A stretch of 23,145 bases of DNA, taken from the NCBI GenBank assembly GCA_964561115.1, contig CAZLOE010000020.1, forward strand, positions 1 to 23,145, read 5' to 3'. Position numbers and translations under genes: made by a program. Origin of the DNA: CAZBSE01 sp964561115. Its GTDB lineage: Bacteria > Actinomycetota > Humimicrobiia > Humimicrobiales > Humimicrobiaceae. This document shows, one piece after another, positions 14,823 to 21,725 of the stretch (position 1 is the first letter of the stretch; the number at the start of each line of letters is the position of its first letter). Under the pieces are notes generated by a model. That model was not told where the DNA came from and ran no database searches. It saw only the letters and a program-made list of their open reading frames with translations.

Positions 14823-15779
14823 CTACTTCTTCTTTAAATCCTCTAAAAACTTATCTACATACATTACGGCCACTGCTCCATCCGCAACCGCAGTTATTAC
14901 CTGCCGTAAAGGTGTATTTCTTACATCACCGGCTGCAAATATTCCGGGCAGAGATGTCTCCATTTTGGAATTAGTGATTATAAAGCCCTTATCATCGATC
15001 TCCACCAGGTCTTTTACCAGTTCCGAATTCGGCTTCCAGCCTACATATTCAAAAACCCCTTCAACTGCAAGTTCAAATGTTTTATTTTCTTTCTTATTCC
15101 TTATTAAAACCCCTTCAAGTTTTCCCCTGCCTATAAATTTTTCTATAACGGAGTCCCACAGGATTTCTATTTTCTTATTTTTAAACGCTCTTTCCTGTAA
15201 AATTTTTACTGCCCGGAGCTGGTCTCTCCTGTGAATCAGATATACCTTTTTGGCAAATTTGGTAAGAAAAATAGCCTCATCAATAGCTGTATCTCCTCCC
15301 CCTACAACAGCAACCTCTCTATCTCTATATAAAGCTCCATCGCAGGTAGCACAAAAAGAAATACCTTTCCCGATTAGATCTTTCTCACCATCAATACCAA
15401 GACTATTAGATTTTACGCCGGTAGCCATTACTACAGAGTTTGTCCATATAAGTTTATCATCGCCAAGACATTTAAAATTATAAGGCATGCTTTTTTCCCC
15501 TGGATTTACCTGCTCTATAGAATTTATAGGAAAATACTCTTTTACCTCAATATTAAATTTCCTGCAATGCTCCACCAGATTCTGCACAAATTCATAACCG
15601 GATAGATCTTCTTTAAATCCCGGGTAATTTTCGATCATCCCTGTGTATATGATCTGTCCGCCCACTGCATTTTTATCTACAATTTCAAAGTCGAGACCCG
15701 ATCTTACAGCATATAGTGATGCTCCTAATCCTCCCGGTCCTGCACCTATGATAAGGAGGTCTTTTTTTATTACCTGCAT
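14823..15779 (-). CDS. trxB: Thioredoxin-disulfide reductase (or ferredoxin/NADPH-dependent homologue)
   Basis: FAD-dependent pyridine nucleotide-disulfide oxidoreductase of 318 aa that reduces thioredoxin. FAD motif IIGAGPGGLGASLYAVRSG at residues 10-28, redox-active CATC (143-146) in ISFCATCDGALYRDREVAVV, NADPH motif VVGGGDTAIDEA (158-169) followed by HRRDQLRA (183-190), whose two Arg fit NADPH preference, and the C-terminal FAD block AAGDVRNTPLRQVITAVADG. I chose ATG 15779 because GGAG lies about 10 nt upstream; the TTG at 15800 would add seven residues with no ribosome site. No thioredoxin gene is adjacent, unlike in mycobacteria where trxC sits between trxB and cwlM. First gene of the probable operon trxB-cwlM-HDAC. 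Confidence 0.94.
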   Translation of the reverse strand: MQVIKKDLLIIGAGPGGLGASLYAVRSGLDFEIVDKNAVGGQIIYTGMIENYPGFKEDLSGYEFVQNLVEHCRKFNIEVKEYFPINSIEQVNPGEKSMPYNFKCLGDDKLIWTNSVVMATGVKSNSLGIDGEKDLIGKGISFCATCDGALYRDREVAVVGGGDTAIDEAIFLTKFAKKVYLIHRRDQLRAVKILQERAFKNKKIEILWDSVIEKFIGRGKLEGVLIRNKKENKTFELAVEGVFEYVGWKPNSELVKDLVEIDDKGFIITNSKMETSLPGIFAAGDVRNTPLRQVITAVADGAVAVMYVDKFLEDLKKK

Positions 15780-15903
15780 ATCAAACAAACTCCAATTCAA
15801 TATATCTATAAATAAAAATAAAGGGATATGACAATCTGAATACCCTATTCAATATTATAAATAATTAGATTTTAAAATAAATGACTAATTGGCAGTATTA
15901 TAT

Positions 15904-15970
15904 AAAAACTCACATAAATCTACACTGCAGTAGCTTAAAACTGCAGAACATAAACATTAACAGAGTTTTT
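15904..15970. repeat. Nested inverted repeats between trxB and the RHH-like gene
   Basis: The outer arms AAAAACTC (15904-15911) and GAGTTTTT (15963-15970) enclose an inner 7-bp stem CTGCAGT (15925-15931) / ACTGCAG (15940-15946) with an 8-nt loop. On the minus strand this follows the stop of the RHH-like gene and ends in a short T run. It could be a weak transcription terminator for that gene or a protein-binding site upstream of trxB. The arms are AT-rich, so chance is possible for the outer pair. Confidence 0.3.
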
Positions 15971-15995
15971 AAAAATCTAATATGGTCACTATCTG

Positions 15996-16232
15996 CTAAT
16001 ATTTTTTTGCAGCCTCTTTTATTCTACTCTCCAGCTCTTCCTCGGATTTTACTCCTGAAATATCAAGGTTTAAATCCATTAAAAGCCTGATCGCACATCT
16101 GACAATCATAGTATTGGCTATTTTATGGCCGCCTGATTTCTTACATTCAATACCAAGGTTCTCAAGGTATGAAACCATACGCGAAGGCATGGTTATGGGA
16201 ACCCTGAAATAGTCCTGTTTTCTTTCTACCAT
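15996..16232 (-). CDS. Small ribbon-helix-helix-like protein, candidate transcription regulator
   Basis: A 78-aa soluble protein. The N-terminal strand YFRVPITMPSRMVSYLENLG (8-27) looks like the beta strand and helix 1 of ribbon-helix-helix proteins. A second helix follows (NTMIVRCAIRLLMDLNLDIS, 40-59), then a charged C-terminal helix (EEELESRIKEAAKK). I cannot assign a named family. A good ribosome site (AAAAGGT about 8 nt upstream) and a near-consensus promoter (TTGACA-17-TATACT) support real expression. It is divergent from the ABC export operon at 16480, with promoters facing away from each other in 247 bp, so it could autoregulate and control the pump; this is inference. It is not part of the trxB operon as far as spacing shows (216 bp). 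Confidence 0.65.
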   Translation of the reverse strand: MVERKQDYFRVPITMPSRMVSYLENLGIECKKSGGHKIANTMIVRCAIRLLMDLNLDISGVKSEEELESRIKEAAKKY

Positions 16233-16276
16233 GTTTTAACCTTTTGCTATATTTGTATTGTATTTTTATGTATATG

Positions 16277-16305
16277 AGTATATCTATTAAAAATCAAATT
16301 GTCAA
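16277..16305 (-). promoter_or_regulatory. Near-consensus sigma70 promoter for the RHH-like gene
   Basis: On the minus strand TTGACA (16305-16300), a 17-bp spacer and TATACT (16282-16277) give a perfect -35, optimal spacing and a 5/6 -10. The transcription start should be near 16270, about 38 nt before the ATG. ATAC-type short repeats run through and just downstream of the -10 (about 16245-16285), where a small RHH dimer could bind to repress its own gene. Confidence 0.65.
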
Positions 16306-16331
16306 ATAGCTAATTACCTTAACGATAAGAT

Positions 16332-16360
16332 TTGACTTTCCACTAGGTGCTTGTTAAACT
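16332..16360 (+). promoter_or_regulatory. Promoter for the ABC export operon
   Basis: TTGACT (16332-16337), 17-bp spacer, and TAAACT (16355-16360) preceded by TGT, which adds an extended -10. The predicted start is near 16367, leaving a leader of about 113 nt before the first ATPase gene. This promoter diverges from the RHH-like gene promoter only 26 bp away. Confidence 0.45.
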
Positions 16361-16380
16361 TCAATATTAAATGGAAGAAA

Positions 16381-16422
16381 AGAGATCCCTTTTGGCATCT
16401 CTGTTACTCCTGCCGGATATCC
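16381..16422 (+). promoter_or_regulatory. Leader hairpin and adjacent palindrome upstream of the ABC operon
   Basis: AGAGAT (16381-16386) pairs with ATCTCT (16397-16402). After one C-C mismatch, CC pairs with GG around a TTTT loop. Just downstream is the perfect 8-bp palindrome GGATATCC (16415-16422). Both lie in the predicted leader of the export operon. There is no T tract after the hairpin, so it is not a standard terminator. It could be an operator or an RNA element; I matched it to no riboswitch class. Confidence 0.35.
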
Positions 16423-16479
16423 CTGACTTATTAATTATTTTAAAAATATTCCAGATGTTTAGAAATAAAATTATCTGAA

Positions 16480-17382
16480 ATGATCGAATCCATAAATCTT
16501 ACTAAAAAATTTAATAGTCTTACTGCAATAAACAACCTTAACTTAAATATTGGGAAAATCGGTATCTTCGGCCTGATCGGGCCTGACGGTGCAGGAAAAA
16601 CAACACTGATCAGATTGATGTGCGGGATCATGGATCCTACAGGCGGAGACATACTGATTGAAAAAAAAAGCGTTAAAAGAAATCCAGAGGAAGTAAGATT
16701 AAAAATTGGTTATATGCCCCAGAAATTCAGTCTCTATAGAGACCTGTCAGTAATAGAAAATCTGAATTTTTACGCTGACCTATATCTTGTTACCAGAAAA
16801 GAGAGACTAGAAACTATAAACAGGTTACTTGAATTTTCCCATCTATCGCAATTCAAAAACAGACTTGCAGAAAACCTATCCGGAGGTATGAAACAAAAAC
16901 TTGGGCTCGCCTGCTCCCTTATACATAAGCCAGAGATATTATTTCTTGACGAGCCCACCAACGGAATAGACCCGCTTTCAAGAAGAGAATTCTGGAATAT
17001 ATTAAAAGAATTAAAGGAAGAAGGGGTTCTTATAATCATATCTACTCCATATATGGACGAAGCTGAAAGGTGTGACATCATCGGGCTTATCAATAAGGGG
17101 GATCTTCTCTATTCTGGAACACCTGCTGACTTTATAAAAAAGCATAAAGGCATAGTAGCAGAACTTACCACCTCAAACTATAAAAGCTCATTCGAAATAT
17201 TAAAAAGCATTAGAAAAATCAAGGGAATAAATATTTACGGAGAGATACTGCATATAAATTCGGAAAAAGAGTTTGACCAAAAACAGATCGAAGGAGTGCT
17301 TAAGAAAAATAATATTAAAATAAAATCCTTCAGGAAAATCTCTCCTGAAATAGAAGATGTTTTTGTCTACCTTGTAGGATAG
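16480..17382 (+). CDS. ABC-2 export ATPase 1 (YbhF N-half-like)
   Basis: First nucleotide-binding subunit of a multidrug-type ABC-2 exporter, 300 aa. Walker A GPDGAGKTT (34-42), Q-loop Gln81 in YMPQKFSLY, intact signature LSGGMKQKL (133-141), Walker B ILFLDEPTNGIDP (153-165). At the H-loop, STPYMDEAERCD (188-199) has Pro190 where the switch His normally sits. The GPDGAGK variant and lost His are like the N-terminal half of the fused ATPase YbhF. The ~85 C-terminal residues form a regulatory tail. Five genes follow the order ATPase, ATPase, permease, permease, adaptor on one strand. No obvious ribosome site precedes the ATG. Substrate unknown. Confidence 0.92.
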   Translation: MIESINLTKKFNSLTAINNLNLNIGKIGIFGLIGPDGAGKTTLIRLMCGIMDPTGGDILIEKKSVKRNPEEVRLKIGYMPQKFSLYRDLSVIENLNFYADLYLVTRKERLETINRLLEFSHLSQFKNRLAENLSGGMKQKLGLACSLIHKPEILFLDEPTNGIDPLSRREFWNILKELKEEGVLIIISTPYMDEAERCDIIGLINKGDLLYSGTPADFIKKHKGIVAELTTSNYKSSFEILKSIRKIKGINIYGEILHINSEKEFDQKQIEGVLKKNNIKIKSFRKISPEIEDVFVYLVG

Positions 17383-17408
17383 CATAAAAAATATATTAAA
17401 AGTTATAC

Positions 17409-18191
17409 ATGGAAAACATAATAGAAGCTGAAAAGTTAAAGAAAAATTTCGGTAATTTCACTGCTGTAGATGAGGTTACATTCAAGATAAAAAAAGGCGA
17501 AATATTTGGTTTCCTTGGCCCAAACGGAGCAGGAAAATCTACAACAATAAGAATGCTCTGCGGGCTTCTGATACCCACTTCCGGATATGCTTCCGTAAAT
17601 GGCTTTGATGTATACAGGCAAAGTGAAATGATAAAACAGAATATAGGTTATATGTCCCAAAAATTTTCCCTTTACTATGATCTTACAGTTGAAGAAAATA
17701 TAAATTTTTATTCCGGCATATACAAGGTTAAAAAAGCAATCAGAAACAGCAGAAAAAAAGAAATTTTGAAGCTTGCCAATATTTCTCATATAAGAGACAG
17801 CATTACTAACTCTCTTCCTGTAGGATTCAGGCAAAGACTTGCTCTTGGCTGTGCGATACTGCACGATCCCCCTATTATTTTTCTCGATGAGCCGACAAGC
17901 GGTGTAGATCCTATATCAAGAAATAACTTCTGGGAATTGATCAATAACTTATCGGATAGAGGAAAGACCATCTTTGTGACTACTCATTATCTAAGTGAAG
18001 CTGAATACTGTGACAGGGTCGCTTTTATTTATAACGGAAGCATAATAGCTATTGATAACCCCCAGAGATTAAAAAAAGTATATGGGACAAAATTTGATAT
18101 AAAATCCCCGACACTGGAGGATATATTTATTGCGTTGATTGAAGATTACAGCATAACAATAGACCTAAAACTAAGAGATATAAAAGAATAA
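17409..18191 (+). CDS. ABC-2 export ATPase 2 (YbhF C-half-like)
   Basis: Second nucleotide-binding subunit, 260 aa, 26 bp after ATPase 1. Walker A GPNGAGKST (37-45), Gln84 in YMSQKFSLYYDLTVEEN, Walker B IIFLDEPTSGVDP (156-168) and H-loop TTHYLSEAEYCD (191-202) with His193 intact. The signature is LPVGFRQRLALG (136-147) instead of LSGGQ, a change also seen in the C-terminal half of YbhF. The two separate proteins here therefore correspond to the two halves of that fused ATPase and should form a heterodimer. It shares clear similarity with ATPase 1 (NIGYMSQKFSLYYDLTVEEN versus KIGYMPQKFSLYRDLSVIEN), so the pair arose by duplication. Confidence 0.92.
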   Translation: MENIIEAEKLKKNFGNFTAVDEVTFKIKKGEIFGFLGPNGAGKSTTIRMLCGLLIPTSGYASVNGFDVYRQSEMIKQNIGYMSQKFSLYYDLTVEENINFYSGIYKVKKAIRNSRKKEILKLANISHIRDSITNSLPVGFRQRLALGCAILHDPPIIFLDEPTSGVDPISRNNFWELINNLSDRGKTIFVTTHYLSEAEYCDRVAFIYNGSIIAIDNPQRLKKVYGTKFDIKSPTLEDIFIALIEDYSITIDLKLRDIKE

Positions 18192-18197
18192 AACAAT

Positions 18198-19325
18198 ATG
18201 AGTATAAAAAGAATCATCGCCATAGCTAAAAAAGAATTTATACATATAAGAAGAGACCGTCGTTCTCTTATACTATCCTTTATGATCCCTATCGTGCTTT
18301 TGATTTTATTTGGTTATGCTCTTTCTCTTAATGTCAAGAACATCCCTACTACTATCCTGAATTATGATAATGGTAAATACAGCCGGGAATTTATCAGCAG
18401 TTTCAGCCAATCTGGTTATTTTACGGTAAACGATTACATCTACAACTATGACCAGCTTGAAGAAAATATTTTATCAGGGAAGAGCATGGTAGCAATAGTA
18501 ATACCCCCTGATTTCAGTAAAAGCCTGGCTGCAGGAAAAGATGTCCAGGTCCAAACGATTATAGACGGCTCTTCCACAAATAAAGCTTCTATAGCCAACG
18601 GATATATAGAAGGCATAACCCGGTCTTTTTATTCCAATATAACTGCTGATAAAAATATTATAGGAGAGATCGGTACTCCACTGGATCCTTATATCAGGAT
18701 ATGGTTTAATCCGGAGCTGGAAAGTAAAAATTTTATAATTCCTGGTATCATAGCAATAATACTGATGATGATCGCATCTCTGCTTACCTCGCAGGTCATA
18801 TCAAGAGAATGGGAAAACGGTACCATGGAGCAGCTGATTGTCTCTCCCATAAGACCGCTGGAATTAATTCTGGGAAAAATAATCCCCTATTTTGTCATAG
18901 GTATATTTGATATGGCTGTGATAGTGATCTTCGGGAGACTTCTTTTTAATATACCTATTAAGGGCAGTACAATACTTCTTTTCATACTATCCAGCCTCTT
19001 CCTTTTTGGAGCTTTAAGCCTTGGTATAGCTATATCTATAGTCACAAAAACGCAGGTCTTATCATATCAGATGGCTATGCTTCTCTCATTTCTTCCATCC
19101 TATATACTGTCAGGGCTGGTGTTCCCTATATCCAGTATGCCTAAAATAATACAATATATATCATATTTGGTACCTGCAAAATATTTCATCACTATACTAA
19201 GGGGAATCTTCCTGAAGGGCTCAGGATTTATGATCCTTTCAATGGAAATACTTTACCTCATCATATTTGCCATAATTGTTTTCATTGTAGCCAACTTAAG
19301 ATTTATTAAAAAATTAACTCAGTAA
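18198..19325 (+). CDS. ABC-2 family permease 1 (YbhS/YbhR-like)
   Basis: Membrane subunit of 375 aa, 6 bp after ATPase 2. The N-terminal coupling region MSIKRIIAIAKKEFIHIRRD leads into TM1 (about 24-44). A large extracytoplasmic domain follows (about 45-175, NYDNGKYSREFISSFSQSGY). Five further TM helices lie at about 177-375, including IIPGIIAIILMMIASLLTSQ, the cytoplasmic coupling block EWENGTMEQLIVSPIRPLEL and SGLVFPISSMPKIIQYISYL. These are the hallmarks of the ABC2_membrane_3 family. It is a paralogue of the next gene, so the two probably form a heterodimeric channel for the two ATPases. Confidence 0.92.
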   Translation: MSIKRIIAIAKKEFIHIRRDRRSLILSFMIPIVLLILFGYALSLNVKNIPTTILNYDNGKYSREFISSFSQSGYFTVNDYIYNYDQLEENILSGKSMVAIVIPPDFSKSLAAGKDVQVQTIIDGSSTNKASIANGYIEGITRSFYSNITADKNIIGEIGTPLDPYIRIWFNPELESKNFIIPGIIAIILMMIASLLTSQVISREWENGTMEQLIVSPIRPLELILGKIIPYFVIGIFDMAVIVIFGRLLFNIPIKGSTILLFILSSLFLFGALSLGIAISIVTKTQVLSYQMAMLLSFLPSYILSGLVFPISSMPKIIQYISYLVPAKYFITILRGIFLKGSGFMILSMEILYLIIFAIIVFIVANLRFIKKLTQ

Positions 19326-19327
19326 AA

Positions 19328-20473
19328 ATGTTTTCAAGGATAAAAGAACTTATAATTAAAGAATTTATACAGATAAGCAGGGATAAGAGGATGCTGCTGC
19401 TGGTATTTATAGCTCCGATCATCCAATTGATACTTTTTGGATACGCCATAACCACAGATATAGAAAACATTTCTACCGCAATATGGGATCTGGACAGAAC
19501 CTATGAGAGCAGGGATTTTATATCATGTATTGAAAACAGCGGTAATTTTAATTTAAACTACTACGCAGATTCAGAACAGGAAATCACAAGCCTTCTTGAG
19601 AGCAGAGACGCACAGATCGCTGTAAAGATAAACCCCGGTTTTGGGAAAGACATAAAAAAAGGAAATGAAGCTAAAATCCAGATTATAATAGATGGTTCCG
19701 ATTCAAATTCTGCAGCTGTCACACTGGGTTATATAAATCAGATCAGCGCCAACTATTCCAGGTCTGTACTTATTGAAAGATTAAATCAATTTAAGTTATT
19801 AAAGCAGGAAAACATTTCCACAAATATTGATTCCTTTTCTAATGAAATCAGATTCTGGTTTAATCCCACATTAAAAAGCAGGTTTTCGAATGTTCCAGCA
19901 GTTATGGCCTTTATTCTCCTTATATCCACCATCATGCTTACTTCAATGTCAATAGTCAAAGAGAAGGAAGCAGGTACCATAGAACAGCTGATAGTCACTC
20001 CTATAAAACCAATAGAGCTGATAGCAGGTAAAACCATACCTTTCGCCATAATTGGCTTTATTGATGTCTTACTTGTAATATCGGTATCCTACAGCTGGTT
20101 CAAGATCCCCCTTCGGGGTAATCTGCTGATATTATTCTTTAGTATGATTCTTTACCTGTTTGCAACCCTGGGAGTAGGATTATTTATATCCACTATATCA
20201 AGGACACAGCAACAGGCTATGATGTCTACCTTCTTCTTTATGATGCCTGCAGTTCTTTTATCAGGTTTTATGTTCCCCATTGAAAATATGCCAGTAATAA
20301 TACAGTACATCACCTATTTAAACCCCCTTAGATACTTTTTCGTTATTATTACCGGTATTTTCTTAAAGGGAACCGGACTGGGTATACTCTGGCCGCAGAT
20401 GCTTGCACTGGGGATTATCGGAATTATTATTCTTGCCATATCCATATTCAGGTTTAGAAAGAGGCTTGAATGA
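19328..20473 (+). CDS. ABC-2 family permease 2 (YbhR/YbhS-like)
   Basis: Second membrane subunit of the exporter, 381 aa, only 2 bp after permease 1. Same plan: KEFIQISRDKRMLLLVFIAP with TM1 (about 22-42), an extracytoplasmic domain (about 43-185; IDGSDSNSAAVTLGYINQIS), then TM helices with the conserved KEKEAGTIEQLIVTPIKPIE coupling block, LLSGFMFPIENMPVIIQYIT and LNPLRYFFVIITGIFLKGTG. The closely matching FPIxxMPxIIQYI(S/T)YL stretches in both permeases show they are duplicates. A 118-bp space follows before the adaptor gene. Confidence 0.92.
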   Translation: MFSRIKELIIKEFIQISRDKRMLLLVFIAPIIQLILFGYAITTDIENISTAIWDLDRTYESRDFISCIENSGNFNLNYYADSEQEITSLLESRDAQIAVKINPGFGKDIKKGNEAKIQIIIDGSDSNSAAVTLGYINQISANYSRSVLIERLNQFKLLKQENISTNIDSFSNEIRFWFNPTLKSRFSNVPAVMAFILLISTIMLTSMSIVKEKEAGTIEQLIVTPIKPIELIAGKTIPFAIIGFIDVLLVISVSYSWFKIPLRGNLLILFFSMILYLFATLGVGLFISTISRTQQQAMMSTFFFMMPAVLLSGFMFPIENMPVIIQYITYLNPLRYFFVIITGIFLKGTGLGILWPQMLALGIIGIIILAISIFRFRKRLE

Positions 20474-20482
20474 TATTTTAAA

Positions 20483-20532
20483 AACTATATAAACATAGTT
20501 ATCATTTAGCAGGAGATTTTTAGCAGGAGATT
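20483..20532 (+). repeat. Inverted repeat plus exact 14-bp tandem duplication before the adaptor gene
   Basis: AACTAT (20483-20488) and ATAGTT (20495-20500) form a perfect 6-bp inverted repeat, a possible operator. Directly after it, TTTAGCAGGAGATT occurs twice in tandem without mismatch (20505-20518 and 20519-20532). Each copy contains AGGAGA, a Shine-Dalgarno-like sequence. The second copy is placed about 10 nt before an ATG at 20540 that opens a 10-codon ORF (MFLKMHKISE, ending 20572) just before the adaptor's own ribosome site. The duplication may be a recent replication slip. Confidence 0.55.
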
Positions 20533-20591
20533 ATATATAATGTTTTTAAAAATGCATAAGATTTCAGAATAATTTAAAGGAGTAACATGGT

Positions 20592-21683
20592 ATGAAGAAA
20601 AAAATCCTACCAATAATACTGCTGGTAGTGGCCGTAGCGGTAATATCATATTTTATCTATGACTATACCAAAGATAAAATAGGAAAACAGCAGGATTTAA
20701 TAGAAGCATCGGGAATAATAGAAGCCGAAACTGTTACTTTAAGTGCCCCTGCCAATTCAAAACTCATCGAAGCCGGATATGAGGAAGGTGACAGCATTGA
20801 GGCCGGCCAAACAGCTGCCAGGATGGATGACAGTTTAATTGATAAACAGATACAGGTAGCCAGGACTAATGTTGAGGCAGCCAGAACCCGGCTTGAAGCG
20901 GTAAAACTTCAATATAAGCAGGGCATGGAAATAGCTGAAAAAGCAGTTGAACAGTCAAAGATATTAAAAGATTATATGTCTACCTACCATCACTTTATCT
21001 ACTATGATGAGCCGGTAAGCATTACCAAATCCGAATCAAGCAGTTCCTTTACCTCCTCAAACGACTTAACTCCCCAGCAGCTATTAACATCAAACATACA
21101 AAGTTCCTCCACTTCTGATTCAGTAAATTATGCCGGCCAATCTCAGAAACAAGCTGTTTTGGTTCAGCTTCAGGAGGCAATAAATCAATATAATATGGCT
21201 CTGCTGAATTTAGAACAGGTTAAAGAAGATGATACCCAGGTCAAGATTGCCGAAGATAATTTAAGCATTGCTGAATCCCAGCTTATGCTATATGAGCAGC
21301 AAATAGCCGAACTTGACATTATTTCACCTATCGATGGTGTGATTTTAAATAAGCTTTCGGTTGAAGGTGAATACCTTCTGCCGGGTACGCCGATTTATGA
21401 AATAGGCGACCTGCATAATGTGATTTGCAATATTTATATTCCCGAAGATAAATATGGGAAAATCTTCCTAGGCCAGGAAGTAATATTAACTGTGGATTCA
21501 TATCCTGATTTGGAATTCAAAGGAATAGTAAGTAAAATCTCCGACAAAGCAGAATTCACGCCCAAAAATATCCAGACTAAACAGGAGAGAGTAACAACAG
21601 TTTATAAAATAACCATAAGTCTTAAAAATCCTGACCTGCAGTTAAAACCCGGAATGCCGGCAGACGTGGTTATTAATATATAA
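20592..21683 (+). CDS. HlyD-type membrane fusion/adaptor protein of the ABC-2 exporter
   Basis: Adaptor of 363 aa with an N-terminal TM anchor (about 5-23, ILPIILLVVAVAVISYFIYD). The first lipoyl half is at about 38-80 (SGIIEAETVTLSAPANSK, GDSIEAGQTAARMDD) and helix 1 of the coiled-coil hairpin at about 83-130. An unusual Ser/Thr-rich tip follows (about 139-187), then helix 2 (about 188-240), the second lipoyl half (IISPIDGVILNKLSVEGEYL) and a beta-barrel/C-terminal part ending LKPGMPADVVINI. Similar to YbhG/YhiI adaptors. ATG 20592 is chosen because AAAGGAG (20576-20582) is 9 nt upstream; an ATG at 20587 only makes the two-codon ORF ATG-GTA-TGA. Being last in the operon, after 118 bp with repeats, it may be separately tuned. 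No outer-membrane TolC-like gene is visible. Confidence 0.92.
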   Translation: MKKKILPIILLVVAVAVISYFIYDYTKDKIGKQQDLIEASGIIEAETVTLSAPANSKLIEAGYEEGDSIEAGQTAARMDDSLIDKQIQVARTNVEAARTRLEAVKLQYKQGMEIAEKAVEQSKILKDYMSTYHHFIYYDEPVSITKSESSSSFTSSNDLTPQQLLTSNIQSSSTSDSVNYAGQSQKQAVLVQLQEAINQYNMALLNLEQVKEDDTQVKIAEDNLSIAESQLMLYEQQIAELDIISPIDGVILNKLSVEGEYLLPGTPIYEIGDLHNVICNIYIPEDKYGKIFLGQEVILTVDSYPDLEFKGIVSKISDKAEFTPKNIQTKQERVTTVYKITISLKNPDLQLKPGMPADVVINI

Positions 21684-21725
21684 TATTAAGAAGCTAAATA
21701 CTAAATTGTCTTTTAAAGGTTAGGA

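Noticed and set aside
15779..15800. TTG start at 15800 for thioredoxin reductase
   Set aside because: No ribosome site precedes it, whereas GGAG precedes the ATG at 15779, where the FAD domain naturally begins.
17817..17870. Degenerate ABC signature LPVG in ATPase 2 as a sign of a pseudogene
   Set aside because: The frame, Walker motifs and H-loop are intact, and the same type of change is known in the second half of YbhF, so it is a family feature.
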